A stretch of 64,000 bases of DNA from assembly GCA_963682175.1 (NCBI GenBank), contig OY821787.1, forward strand, positions 25,894,501-25,958,500, written 5' to 3'. Both the position numbers and the translations under genes were made by a program. The DNA comes from Triglochin maritima (Eukaryota; Streptophyta; Magnoliopsida; Alismatales; Juncaginaceae). This document shows, in pieces, positions 10,629 to 22,660 of this stretch. Position 1 is the stretch's first letter. The number at the start of each line of letters is the position of its first letter. A model generated the notes under the pieces. It saw only the letters and a list, made by a program, of their open reading frames with translations. It was not told the DNA's origin and did no database searches.

Positions 10629-11864
10629 TGATGTGAATTAAATTTGTACCGCAAGTGCACGACGTCAATGAAGACGTGGCAAATACGGGTCGAACACAAG
10701 GAGGGAGAGATCTTGTTATTTTTGTGATTTTCGATTAAGGGAAAGGAAGAGAGAGAAATAAGTTGGTTTTGAGATTTTTAGATTTTAATTATCTAAAGCA
10801 AGAAACATGAACAATTAAAACTAAAATAAGAACAAAGATGGTGAATTCCGTTGGGTGAAGGTTTAGATATCAGGTTTAGATTAGAGAATGAAGAAACTTA
10901 TAATAAATCATATTAGTTATAAAGCATTACATGATAAATGATTTAACACAAACTCAAGTAATCAAAATATACTAATCACGAAATTAAAATAATAACTTTA
11001 TTCTCTTCTCATCACCCTAAATCCGTCACCTCCACCCTTTGGAAAGAGTTAGAAACTCATAGATGGAGGGAAGGAGAAGGGTTCCTAGAGGAATTACAAA
11101 AGAAAACTAAAAACAAGAAATAAAATAACAGAATTTTATTGCTAAAGAGAAGAATACAAAACTAAGACTAAGAATTAAAAACTAAGGTTAAAATTTTGAA
11201 GATCCTCTTCAACATCGTTTCAGGGCTATTTATAGCCGATACAAGGGACTTAGGTATAAAATAGGAAAGTACACACGTCAACACGCAACCGGTAAAATTT
11301 TTAGAGCATCGATCTAATTTTGTGCGGCGGATTCACTGCATTTTGTACATAAGGTGCGGCGGATTCGCCACCGTTTTAGCTCCGATTTAATCCGGATTTT
11401 TCCTGTGTGTTTATGGTATGATTTCAATATCATTTGCGCGTCTTGATTGATTCTTTCCTTTCTTTTGAGCTCCGACTTTATTTCTTTATATATTTGGAGA
11501 TCCACATTGATTTTTCTTTAGATTTTCTCCATAATAATAAAAGCTACTCGTAATTTGCAATTAGGTCCTTGGCTTTTTGCAGTTAAGTCCTTGTCTACTT
11601 TTGTGCTTAAGTCCTTGTCCTTTTTGTAATTAGGTCTTGAATGCTTTTATGCTTGGATGCATTTCCATTTGAAACCCGATAATCTTGAACTTGGTCTTTA
11701 TGACAGGAATGAGTCTCTTGCACGCATTTATGCTCGGGATATGGGTAATTTGTATTCAGATCCCTGTATTCTGTAAATAAGACTAAACACATACCTTAGT
11801 AGCATTTATTGATATAAAATTAATCTAAATGAAAGACATATGATGCAATGTATGCAATGCATCA
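10629..11864 (-). repeat. LTR A (3' LTR) of the three-LTR element, 1236 bp
   Basis: It starts TGATGCATTGC on the minus strand at 11864 and ends AATTCACATCA at 10629. A polypurine-type tract (AGGTGTGGGGGTATT on the minus strand) abuts it at 11865. A TATA box (CTATAAATAG, minus) lies near 11232. Confidence 0.9.
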
Positions 11865-13191
11865 AATACCCCCACACCTAGATTTTGCTAGTCCCTAGCA
11901 AAACATAATATAAGAAAAATGAAAACAGGGAAATCCTAACTCACTTTCGTAGGAATCACGGTTGCACTTAGCATGTGCATCAAGCCTTTAAACCCCCATG
12001 TTTCCTTAGATGACGAGTTTGGTCTCGTGAGGGTTTTCAGTTGACACACCCACAAAGTCTTAATTCAACATTTCATTAATAGCTCTCAATATCTCCACCT
12101 CAACCTTATACATCTTACTTAGAATTCTTGTATGCTTATTATATAAGTCTAACCCATAAAAAAAACTGACATGATGTTCATTCCTCCAATATTCACACCA
12201 CTAACCCTTCTACACATGTTATCACTTAAATTATTTTGCACGCCTCCTCTGGTGGTGAAGTATCATTCGGATCAACCATGACATGAATCATTCTTTTAGC
12301 TTTGGGCCTTGAGTATCTTAAAGTATTTTTTTTTCTTTTTCCGTGATTCAACACATTTGCTTTTTCTGACACTTTTACCCTTTTTGCATTCGTGTAGCGA
12401 GTTTGGTCAATAATCCCGAGCTGGCAGACTCAAGTTACCGGGTTTTAAGATACCCCTACGGACCAGTGACTCAAAGGCTTGGGTTTTGTAATCATTTTGC
12501 AAAATGTGCTTTCCTCACTTTATTCCTTTATTTTTATTTTTTTTACTTTTATTTTCCTCAAGGCTTAATTGCTATTAGAAGTCCACACTTCCCGGTATAT
12601 TTTCCTCAACATCTGTTTTTTATCAACCACTTCAAAGATTTGATTCATCCAATTTAAGTGCATACATGTCTTAAAGGGTAATGAATTATTTCTTTGGAAC
12701 TTAGATTTATGTCATAATTTTTACAAGTAGAACTATATAATAAGGAACAAAAACTCAATGCAATTTGTACTCGGATTTTGGTGGTTCAATCTTAAGTTAT
12801 GTCATGGAACATTGAATTTTTTTTAAACAAAAATATATATAGATAGATAGATACATACATAAACACCCCCACACCTAAATCATGCATTGTCCTCAATGAA
12901 TGTGAGCAAGAGACTATATGGATTTATGCATGAAAAAGGAAAAGATCACACCAACGTGAAGTACAAAGGAAGGTTCATGGCTATGTTGATGGACAAAACC
13001 CGAATTCCCTCAAAAACCTGTGAGATGCTAAAGAAGGGAGTCAAATACGGGAAACAAATGAGACTCAAATACTTAAGGGTTGGAGCCCACACAAACAATG
13101 CTCACTGAATGAGTCTTTTATTTATTTATTTATTTTTATTTTTTTTTGAAATATATAACTATGTACAAACATAAATTCCCATCTTCATTTG
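11865..13191 (-). other. 3' non-coding internal region of the gag-only element
   Basis: No supported gene. The first ~515 bases (11865 to about 12380) are duplicated almost exactly at 17247-17768. Small open frames here (for example 12887-13108 on +) show no recognisable domain. A polypurine tract lies at its 11865 end. Confidence 0.6.
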
Positions 13192-14670
13192 TCAAAAGAC
13201 ATCAAAAGGGAACATGACACCACGTGGGACCAGAATATTCATGCGTGGGCCCCCTTCACAAAGAGCACAAGATGAAATGAGAGGTTCATAAATTGGACGC
13301 AAAGACGTCTCATTCAAAGGATCAAATCGAAAGAGCTTGAACCTCTCGAGAGTTTGGGAAATAAGGGGCAACGGGAGAAGAGTTTCTCCCGTTGCGGTGC
13401 TGAAGTTATGATCGTCAATCCAAACTCTCCAACCAACTGGCTGGTGCGTCGGAGCGAGGTCAAGAGCCTTGTCAGGCAAGTCCGACTCACCAGGCGAACA
13501 TAAAATGGGTCTCATACCCAATGTATCCTCCAAGGAACTCCTAATACCCTCATGACCAATGTAGTCGTTTGATGTTCCATCATTTCCAAGATGATCAGGA
13601 ACAATAGTGAGAGGCAAACTCTCATCAGGTTGTTTGAAATTGAGGGTGCTAGGGAGCTCTTGCTCCACCGGAGGTGAGTTCTTAAGAGGCACAACATGAA
13701 GATCATGTGGCTCAAGGGCCACGGGGCAAGAAGATAAGGCACAATCTTGGGCCGACTCATGATGAAATTGGTCAATTTTATTCTCAAAGTGTATCGAATC
13801 CTCCACTAAGTGATCGTGAATTGAAACCCAAAGTCCTTCAGACTGACTAGGAGTTTGGCTTTGAAAGATTGTGCTTTGAATTTGTGGATGTGGTGGTGGT
13901 TCGATATCAAAAGATGAATCCTCATGTTGACAAGACAAGTTACTTTCCTCACGTTTACTTAATTGTTGCGACATTTGACTCAATTGCAGTACCATATTTT
14001 GTACGGATTGTTGAGTGGTTTCCACGAATGTAAGGAGAGTTTGATCCAGGGAATCAGGTATGCGGTCAACTATGAGGTTCAAGTCAGAGCTTGGGAACTT
14101 TTTAGGTTGGGTGTTGATGGGGTGAGAGTAAGTCCAATGGTTTGGAGTGGGGTGTTGGTAGGACTCTGGGTATTCGGGGGGAGGATACTGAGGTGAAAAT
14201 GAAGTATAGGAATTTGGATATGAATTGTCTCTCCACGAATCCATCACTCTCGGGTTGTACGCGGATGCGTAATAGTCATATTGAGTGTTTTGGGAAAAGG
14301 TATGCTCGTACTCAGGCTCTGGGGGAATATAAGGACATTCCCTGATAACATGACCACTCAACCCACAACAGTCGCACGGTACGGCTACTAGAGCCACCGG
14401 TGCACTCATGTTGTCTGTCCTACGCATGAAGGAGGCAAAAGTTTGTTGTAATGTCTCAGTTTGTTGACCAGCATATGATCCGACATAACTAGATTGTGGT
14501 CTAGCAGTCGGTGCCTCTCTCATGTTACCCCAATATGAAGATTGCTCAGCCACACAATTAGGATTGTCCCAACCATATAGGGTGTTAGTCTAAGCCACCC
14601 CAGGTTGCATGGGTCCGGAATACCAGGACGAATTGTCCTGGTCCCAACAACGATATGGATGGTCGCCCAT
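13192..14670 (-). CDS. Gag-derived zinc-knuckle protein of a non-autonomous gypsy element
   Basis: An open frame starts at ATG 14670 and runs to 13192 on the minus strand (about 490 codons), interrupted once by TAG at 14592-14590. Downstream of that TAG it is open for over 460 codons. Compared with the gag at 2730-4556 it lacks the capsid domain and begins close to the segment before the zinc knuckle: WGNMREAPTARP here, WDTMREPSAARS there. A CCHC knuckle (CDCCGLSGHVIREC) follows, then a proline/tyrosine-rich linker, a glutamine-rich helix (VQNMVLQLSQMSQQLSKRE) and a ~200-residue C-terminal part I do not recognise. The knuckle implies nucleic-acid binding, perhaps aiding RNA packaging in particles of another element. 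The ORF's length within a young element suggests recent constraint. Confidence 0.65.
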
Positions 14671-15954
14671 CTAACCTTCCATCTCACAAAGAGCTCTAGA
14701 GTCGACCACTCTCACCACCACGAGGCTAAACTCGTAAAAAGTGCTCGACTCGGCCCTAAAAATGCTACCAGAGAGTGTAAAGGGGAGGAGATTATAACGT
14801 AGAATAAGGTGAGAAGAAGATGACTCAGAGGAGAAGGGAAACTTAACTCTAAAAGATATATAAGAGGGTTGGTCAGAAGTTTCCTAAACAAGCACGGATC
14901 AAATAATCCTAGACCTAGTGTCGCTTAAATCTAGACGACTCCTAACTGGTTGAGTCGAATTGATTTGCTTGATTCACCTCCCTCACTAATCAAACCAACT
15001 TGGTCAGGCCGTGTATAGCTAGTGGGGGCGCTTCCGACAGAGTCGGTGCCAATTAGACAACCACTTCGCTTGGAAGACTTACGTCAACACAAAAACACTT
15101 TCTAGACACCAAATTAAATTCGATCAGCTTCAGGTCATAGCAAGTCAAACCAATCTTCTCCTTAATTGAGTCTGAATCCTTAGGGGCCAATGTCTAATTG
15201 ATTTTAATTTAAGGCTTGGGTGACACTTTAGGATTGTGATTTGTGGGCCACGGAAGGGTGATGAACTCCCCACCGTATCTTTTCCTACGGAGTTGCCCTT
15301 AAGATAGTTTAACTTAAATCTAGCAAAGATAGTCAAACATTGGTCTTTTTAGTGGGGGCAATTGCAAGGTTGTATGCAAAGTAGATTATATGCTTAAATG
15401 CAATCGTTAAAAAAAACCGTACACATACCTTGCCTCCAGCACTCGTCAACAAGAATTAATTTGCAAGAATTTAGCAAGAATAATGCAAACAAAACACTAT
15501 ATGATGTATGCACTAAGTCCTTCTAATTTTTCCATTTTTTTAGGTCAGAGTTGAATTATTCCCAATTATGGAATTTTTCCCTAACACGTGCAGTTCTACG
15601 AAAAGGAACTTTTCGAAAATTAAGATTTTACGAGAAAGGCAAGAAAAGTTATCTCCGCAATGCTCAGACGGGTTCGCCGCCCGCTCTCAAAAATTCCCAG
15701 ATGCTCTACGCGTCCACCCAGAGATGGCGATGGCCTCATAAAAAATTGAAGCCCAGATGCTTCAAACGTGTGGCGAATCCGCCGCGAGTTGTTCTTTGTG
15801 TGCGGCGATTCCGCCTCCCTTTTTGCTCCAACTGTGCCCGGATTTTGCCGCGCACTCTGTTGTCTCCTGAAACGCAAACCCAAATAGTTAGATCGTGCAC
15901 ACGATAAACAAGATAGAATCGAAATCACAAAAAATAAACAAAATCTTCGTCGCC
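14671..15954 (-). other. 5' leader of the gag-only gypsy element
   Basis: Untranslated leader between primer site and gag-like ORF. The last ~250 bases match the leader just before the gag at 2730-2790 (GAGTCGAGCA..., GAGATGGA). No gene is supported; the open frame at 15551-15907 (+) is GC-biased leader sequence without a domain. Confidence 0.55.
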
Positions 15955-15972
15955 TCCCCGGCAACGGCGCCA
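15955..15972 (-). other. tRNA-Asp primer binding site (minus strand)
   Basis: TCCCCGGCAACGGCGCCA on the plus strand is an 18/18 match to the tRNA-Asp 3' end. It lies six bases from the end of LTR B, the same spacing as at 1654-1671. Confidence 0.92.
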
Positions 15973-15978
15973 AAAACT

Positions 15979-17246
15979 TGATGTGAATTAAATTTGTACC
16001 GCAAGTGCACGACGTCAATGAAGACGTGGCAAATACGGGTCGAACACAAGGAGGGAGAGATCTTGTTATTTTTGTGATTTTCGATTAAGGGAAATGAAGA
16101 GAGAGAAATAAGTTGGTTTTGAGATTTTTGGGTTTTAATTATCTAAAGCAAGAAACATGAACAATTAAAACTAAAATAAGAACAAAGATGGTGAATTGCG
16201 TTGGGTGAAGGTTTAGATATCGGGTTTAGATTAGAGAATGCAGAAACTTATAATAAATCATATTAGTTATAAAGCATTACATGATAAATGATTTAACACA
16301 AACTCAAGTAATCAAAATATACTAATCACGAAATTAAAATAATAACTTTATTCTCTTCTCATCACCCTAAATCCGTCACCTCCACCCTTTGGAAAGAGTT
16401 AGAAACTCATAGATGGAGGGAAGGAGAAGGGGTCCTAGAGGAATTACAAAAGAAAACTAAAAACAAGAAATAAAATAACAGAATTTTATTGCTAAAGAGA
16501 AGAATACAAAACTAAGACTAAGAATTAAAAACTAAGGTTAAAATTTTGAAGATCCTCTACAACATCGTTTCAGGGCTATTTATAGCCGATACAAGGGACT
16601 TAGGTATAAAATAGGAAAGTACACGCGTCAACATGCAACCGGTAAAAATTTTAGAGCATGGATCCAATTTTGTGCGGCGGATTCGCCGCATTTTGTACAT
16701 AAGGTGCGGCGGATTCGCCAAATTTTGTACATAAGGTGCGGCGGATTCGCCACCGTTTTAGCTCCGATTTAATCCGGATTTTTCCTGTGTGTTTATGGTA
16801 TGATTTCAATATCCTTTGCGCGTCTTGATTGATTCTTTCCTTTCTTTTGAACTCCGACTTTATTTCTTTATATATTTGGAGATCCACATTGATTTTTCTT
16901 TAGATTTTCTCCATAATAATAAAAGCTACTCGTAATTTGCAATTAGGTCCTTAGCTTTTTGCAGTTAAGTCCTTGTCTACTTTTGTGCTTAAGTCCTTGT
17001 CTTTTTTGTAATTAGGTCTTGAATGCTTTTATGCTTGGATGCATTTCCATTTGAAACCCGATAATCTTGAACTTGGTCTTTATGACAGGAATGAGTCTCT
17101 TGCACGCATTTATGCTCGGGATATGGGTAATTTGTATTCAGGTCCCTGTATTCTATAAATAAGACTAAACACATACCTTAGTATCATTTATTGATATAAA
17201 ATTAATCTAAATGAAAGACATATGATGCAATGTATGCAATGCATCA
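15979..17246 (-). repeat. LTR B (middle LTR) of the three-LTR element, 1268 bp
   Basis: It has the same ends as LTR A. It differs by a ~32-bp tandem duplication of a GGTGCGGCGGATTCGCC-containing unit near 16700-16750 and a few substitutions. A primer site abuts one end and a polypurine tract (17247) the other, so it serves as 5' LTR of one body and 3' LTR of another. Confidence 0.9.
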
Positions 17247-17816
17247 AATACCCCCACACCTAGATTTTGCTAGTCCCTAGCAAAACATAATATAAGAAAA
17301 ATGAAAACAGGGAAATCTTAACTCACTTTCGTAGGAATCACGGTTGCACTTAGCATGTGCAACAAGCCTTTAAACCCCAAAGTTTCCTTAGAGGACGAGT
17401 TTGGTCTCGTGAGGGTTTTCCGTTGGCACACCCACAAAGTCTTAATTCAACATTTCATTAATAGCTCTCAATATCTCCACCTCAACCTTATACATCTTAC
17501 TTAGAATTCTTGCATGCTTATTATATAAGTCTAACCCATAAAAAAAACTGACTTGGTGTTCATTCCTCCAATATTCACACCACTAACCCTTCTACACATG
17601 TTATCACTTAAATTATTTTGCACGCCTCCTCTGGTGGTGAAGTATCATTCGGATCAACCATGACATGAATCATTCTTTTAGCTTTGGGCCTTGAGTATCT
17701 TAAAGTATTTTTTTTTCTTTTTCCGTGATTCAACACATTTGCTTTTTCTGACACTTTTACCCTTTTTACCCTTAATCTAAATGAAAGACATATGATGTAA
17801 TGTATGCAATGCATCA
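17247..17816 (-). other. Second copy of the 3' internal region plus 46-bp LTR remnant
   Basis: 17247 to about 17768 repeats 11865 to about 12380 almost base for base. It is joined at about 17770 to the first 46 bases of an LTR (17816-17771, TGATGCATTGCATACATTAC on the minus strand). A deletion therefore removed most of the outer 5' LTR, its primer site and gag. Confidence 0.8.
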
Positions 17817-18190
17817 TCCACCTCCTACGGGACTAGTCATATTAGGTTCATTTCAACAACCCCCACCGCATTAGTTAGTTAATTCCAATACACTCAACAT
17901 TCATTCCCTTGCTCCACTCAAGTATGGTCGATGACGACCCACACTCGCTCCTAGGGGAGAGCAAAACCCGGACCGGGTTCGGTCCGGGAAGTTTTGATTT
18001 GGTCCGGTCCGGTCCGGGTTTCGGTCCGGAAGATTTTAAAATTCGGGTTTGGTCCGGTCCGGTCTTCGGTCCGGACCCCGGATAAAAATTCGGTCCGGAC
18101 CGGATGCTCACCCCTACTCGCTCCTCATGGACACGACCTGTACTTGCCACCGCTTCAATGTTGTCGTGCACTTACGGTTTTGAACTTTAA
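17817..18190 (+). repeat. Old gypsy LTR, right part (U5 end)
   Basis: It continues the LTR broken at 10628 and contains the conserved U5 tail (TTGCCACCGCTTCAATG, GTGCACTTACGG) ending near TTTTGAACTTTAAAATCC. The MITE at 17953-18115 is inserted in it. The TCCAC duplication of the nested element is at its start. Confidence 0.65.
17953..18115. mobile_element. 163-bp MITE with 10-bp target duplication
   Basis: Terminal inverted repeats are AGGGGAGAGC and GCTCACCCCT (9 of 10 complementary). ACTCGCTCCT flanks it perfectly on both sides (17943-17952 and 18116-18125). The interior is almost entirely GGTCCGGTCCGG-type repeats that can fold on themselves. It has no coding capacity. A 9-10 bp duplication fits a Mutator-like mover better than hAT (8 bp), but the family is not proven. 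Confidence 0.82.
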
Positions 18191-18740
18191 AATCCCAACA
18201 TGTCCTTGAAAGCAATTTGTCCTTGAAACTCGAGAGGGTCCTTAAACGACCAGCATCCCCTCAAAAGGACACCTATGTCCTTTGAAACACAATGCTGAAC
18301 CTTAAACCTCAAGTCTATCCGTTAAACCTCAAAGTTGCCCCTCCAAAGAACAAGTTTGTTGCTAAATGAGGGATTTCGGAGGCCGAGATGTGTTCGGTTG
18401 TCCATGTTGCACATTTCGCTGGACCGAAATGGGTTCAGTCGACCTCTTTCCGATAAGGTTTAAATTGCTTTCAGTTTTTGACCTCAAACGTTGAGACGGA
18501 AAAAGAAAAGTGTGCATGGATTCTAAATTTCCAAGCACTGCACTGAATTCCCGTCCTTTTAAAAGACACTTATATCCTTTAAATGACACTAAGGTCTTTT
18601 CTCAAGGAAAAGTGGACTTGGATTCTCACTTCCCAGGAGTGCACAAACAACCCCCTCCTACACCATATTCTGCAATTTCTTCCTTCGCTAAAAAATCCAT
18701 ATTAATGTTTAACTTCGTGATGTATAATCATGTAGATGTT
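18191..18740. other. No gene seen
   Basis: AT-rich spacer with the repeated phrase GTCCTTGAAA/CCTTAAAC near 18200-18320. It continues into the retrotransposon frame at 18741, but nothing in it is recognisable as a gene or element end. Confidence 0.4.
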
Positions 18741-19036
18741 GGAAAGGTTGGCCAGACACAAGGATTTTATAGGCGGTTCATTAAGGATTTTAGTAAGATA
18801 ACTCGACCTCTCATTGAGTTATTGGGGAAAGAGGTAAACTTCGAGTTCACACTTGAATGTCTTCGTGCCTTCTTGACTTTAAAGCGAAAGCTGACTTTAG
18901 CTCCAATAATTAAGGCACTGATGTGGATTGTACTGTTTGAGTTGATGTGTGATGCATCAGACTTTCCTGTGGGAGCAGTGGTTGGGCAGAGAATAAACAA
19001 CTTGCCTCATGTGATCTACTATGCTAGTAGAACACT
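18741..19036 (+). pseudogene. Gypsy reverse transcriptase-RNase H fragment
   Basis: The frame shows the conserved connection between RT and RNase H of Ty3/gypsy polyproteins. GFYRRFIKDFSKITRPL is followed by the AFLTLKRKLTLAPII stretch, then the RNase H start FELMCDASDFPVGAVVGQR and LPHVIYYASRTL. Only about 95 codons remain. The 5' side is unrelated and the 3' side runs into CACTA sequence at about 19037-19060. The wording is closest to Athila/Tat pol, like the other gypsy copies here. Confidence 0.82.
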
Positions 19037-19074
19037 TACTAGTGCAGAAAAGGGAATATACATCGGATATACGG

Positions 19075-19400
19075 CTTCTATACGTCGGTTATTGGCGTTC
19101 CATAAGTCGACGTCGGTTCCTAAAACCCAACGTCTATTCTAAGAGAATACGTATCGGTTATCCCTTATAGCCGATGTCCATTCTAAGTGAATACACGTCG
19201 GTTATCCCTCCAACCGACGTCTATTCTAAGGGAATACGCATCGGTTATCCCCATAACCGACGTCTAGTGTAAGGGAATAAACGTCAGTTATCCTCACAAC
19301 TGACGTCTATATCCCTCAAAAAAGACTTGGCGTTGCTCATGCTCCCAGTTGACGTTTATTCTGGGGTATAAACGTCGCCTTAATCTAATAACCGATGTCT
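19075..19400. repeat. CACTA subterminal repeats ACGTCGGTT / AACCGACGTC
   Basis: At least a dozen direct and inverted copies, spaced about 15-30 bp, alternate with TATTCTAAGGGAATAC. In CACTA elements such subterminal repeats bind the element's own proteins during excision. Confidence 0.8.
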
Positions 19401-20537
19401 ATATGCCATAATAGACGTCGGGCTAACCTAATCAATATCATCATCCTTCACAACACATTCATCCTGCACAAATTTCATTCACAACAATACATTCATCCTG
19501 CACAATCAAACACAAATTCAACTAACTTCATTCACAACAACTAATTTCATTCAACAAATTCAACATTTGGTAATACAAAAAATGTGGTTCAAAAAAATTA
19601 CATGTTTAATTACAAAGAATGTGGTTCATGATATTAGAACATGTTAGTTCAATAACATGTTAATAAAGTAGCAAGCTCATCTCTTGCAAGTATCATCGAG
19701 CTCCTGTTGCGAATAGGGATTACTATTCTTATGGAAGACCTATGAAAATACAAGTACACAATATAAATATGTAAATAATGAAACTATAATTATACCACTG
19801 AAAATTATCCATGTTACCTCAAATAGCTCTATGTCTTCATGTGAAATTTCGATGAGTTTCTGCATATATCTCATAACGTAGAACCCACATTCGGTATTTT
19901 AGTCTGCTTGTGGTACTACAATGATATAAATTCACTAAATATACGTTCAATTACTTAACAAAATTAACAAGAAGGGGAGAAACTTACTCCCAATGAATTC
20001 CAGGTTACGCCAATATTTTTTGGTTGTCCTTATTCCACCCAACATTCTGTAAATCTTTATTGTCCTGAGTAACACAAGTTATTCAATATGAAGTCAATAA
20101 TACTAATAAAAATACACGAATTAAAAATACGACGATTAAAACGAACTTACAGATTTACAATGTTTTTTAAGGATGCCCTAGATGTAGTAACCAATATGCA
20201 AAATTAGAACGACAAGCATCCATTGAGCTATGATTATAAATATAATTAGAAATTTATTACAAAATCAAATTCTAATTACTTTCAATTAACAAAGTTACCT
20301 CTCGTGATAAGGGGCAATATAATATTTTTCCCTGTTCTTTCATAATATTCGCAAGCTCACCCGAATTATCATCATTCCCGTGTATGAAAGTAAATGGATA
20401 CACAAGTCCAAATACTTTATCATTGAGAAAGACTAACCTTCTGGTGTCATAAAGGTGTCTATAAGAGTAAAAATTACATTATGTTATAATTACGATAAAA
20501 TTATTCAATACATTTTATCTTATACACAAAAAAACAT

Positions 20538-20880
20538 TTACTTCACTTGCATGTCGATAATTGACATGCACAATTGATCCATCGCCAAGAACTGCATAAC
20601 ATCCTCTTTGGTGACGTATAAATCCGAAGGCAACCCTTTAACATCCTTCAAATGACAAGTAGTTAAAGTTTGTGATTCCCTAACTATCATTAATTGATAC
20701 AAATATTTTGCACCTATTTGATAGCAAATTAATGTTGATCGGAGGTTGGTTGTTTGATCCTTTGCTCCGGGGGCTTGAAACCTTACTGATATATATATGT
20801 ATATAAACGTTAGAAATATAATTATTAACAAAATGGTAATTTATTTGTTTTCAAAATTAAAGGATACCTCATGTGTGTCT
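20538..20880 (-). pseudogene. CACTA second-protein fragment
   Basis: The minus-strand segment includes DLYVTKEDVMQFLAMDQLCM and continues, out of frame, into sequence near 20340-20450 that can be read as VFGLVYPFTFIHGNDD. This resembles the C-terminal part of plant CACTA-encoded proteins downstream of TNP2. Too broken to assign further. Confidence 0.45.
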
Positions 20881-20990
20881 TGAACCTCTTCTAAATGACG
20901 AGGCCACCTCAGGAACCCACCGCAAGCATTGTCGAGGGTAACATGTTTTGGTAATATGGATCTCATTGCTATAGGTAACAACTGTTGCAT

Positions 20991-22660
20991 TTAAGTGTGA
21001 CAATCGTGAGACTTCATCCCAATAAGTTTCAAATCCTTCATAACAACAAGATTGCTGATATTTGAAGAATAACATTGTGGAACTCTTACATCGTGCAAAT
21101 ACTGACAGAGAATGCTTTTCTCCTTTCTACACAATGTATAACAAGTTGGAGGTAAGTAGCTATTGTCTCCCTTCTTCTCTGGTGTCAGCCTTGTGCGAAT
21201 ACCAAGGTCAACAAGATTAAGTCTAGCATTATATCCATATTTTTTCTTACCATGTATGTTCAAGAGAGTGCCAACAAGACTATCACAAACGTTTTTCTCT
21301 ACATTCATCACATCAATACAATGTCTAACTTCTAAAGTTTTCCAGTAAGGAATATCAAAAGATATGGATTTTCTTTTCCAAGAACTTTTGTCATTTGCTC
21401 GTTTGTACGGTTTCCAAATTCACATTTAACGTTCATTACACGTTTATACATCTTTTCGACGCTGATTTCAACTGACAGATTCAGAAACTCTTATTTTCCA
21501 TTAAATGCCTTCTTCAACCTACGATAAGGATGAGGGTTTGGCAAAAATCTCATATGACCAAGATAGACTTTACAACCATTAACAAGTTGCAAGGAACATG
21601 TATTCTCTTCGCAAATTGGACAAGCTTTATGAGTTTTGATAGAATATCCAGACAGATTACCATAAGTTGGAAAGTCATTAATCATGCAATAAATCATTGT
21701 GTGCATTACAAATGAATACTGACGACAAGCATAAAAAACAAGTTCTCCGTCATCCCACAATCTCTTTAGGTCATCATTAAGGGTCTTAAATATACATCTG
21801 TCATTTCCAGGTTGCTTCAGACCAGAAATCATTAAGGACAACATAATATATCTGCGTTTAATGCATAACCACAGTGGCAGATTGTAAATTATAAGTAAAA
21901 CAAGCCAAGAACTGTGAATGCTACTCAGACTACCGAAATGATTCATTCCTCGGTACAAAGTCCAAGTTGTAGAATCCTGGATTCTTGACCAAACAAAGGA
22001 AAGTCGTAATCTATTTTTTCCACTGAGGTGAATCTGTAGGATGACGTAGCAAGTGATCATTTGGTTTCTCACGATCAGCATGCCATGTCAAGTTTTTAGA
22101 ATCCTCCTTACGCTCAAACAAACATTTCAACCTTGGTATTATTGGAAGATACCACAAAATCTTAGTAGGAGGTCCTTTGATTTTCATCTCATCAGCCTCT
22201 ACATTGTGGTTCGGTCCACTATGTTTCATTTTGTATCGTGAAACATTACACCTGGGATAGGAATGTAAGTTTTAAAACTCACCCTATACAATATACAATC
22301 GTTCGAGCATGCATATATCTTCCTATATTTCATTCCCATAGGACACAACACTTTCTAAGCATCATAAGTTCTATCTGGCAGCTCATTATGATCTGAAAGC
22401 ATCTCTTTCAATAGCTTCAACAGTGATGTGAAACTGACATCGGTCCAACCATTTTCTGCTTTTAAATTGTACAACTTCAACACCGCTGACAATCTAGTGA
22501 ATTTGGTGCAACCCTTATACAACGACTTCTCATTGTCACTCAACAAACTACCAAGTAAATCGGGGTTGGACGAAAACTTTTCAGCCATATCCTGAACAAT
22601 TTCCTCTAAGTGATCTCCCACACTAACATTGTCTCCGTCATTCTTGGAACAACTAAATGA
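20991..22660 (-). pseudogene. TNP2-like CACTA transposase pseudogene
   Basis: Collinear minus-strand pieces match the TNP2 transposase family. 22621-22355 is the N-terminal region (SSNPDLLGSLLSDNEKSLYKGC). 22081-21491 is the core, with YRGMNHFGSLSS, DDGELVFYACRQYSFVMHTM and KTHKACPICEENTCSLQL. 21311-20991 is the C-terminal part (MNVEKNVCDSLVGTLLNIHG, YLPPTCYTLCRKEKSILC, LVVMKDLKLIGMKSHDCH). TNP2 recognises CACTA ends and cuts them. At least three frame breaks and missing parts make it a pseudogene. Confidence 0.85.

Larger units (their letters stand above)
10629..17816 (-). mobile_element. Young gag-only gypsy element with three LTR copies, one TSD
   Basis: Read on the minus strand: a 46-bp LTR start (17816-17771), then 3' internal sequence and polypurine tract (about 17770-17247), a complete LTR (17246-15979), primer site, gag-like ORF, the same 3' internal sequence (ending 11865), and a complete LTR (11864-10629). 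TCCAC at 10624-10628 and TCCAC at 17817-17821 flank the whole block, so it behaves as one insertion. The two full LTRs are nearly identical, differing by scattered bases and one 32-bp duplication. No reverse transcriptase or integrase is present, so it must have moved with help from another element. Confidence 0.85.

Noticed and set aside
12887..13108. 73-codon plus-strand ORF in the gag-only gypsy element
   Set aside because: Antisense to the element, no recognised domain, in the 3' non-coding internal region.
15620..16018. 132-codon minus-strand ORF across leader and LTR end
   Set aside because: It spans the primer site and LTR boundary, has no domain, and follows the GC-rich leader composition.
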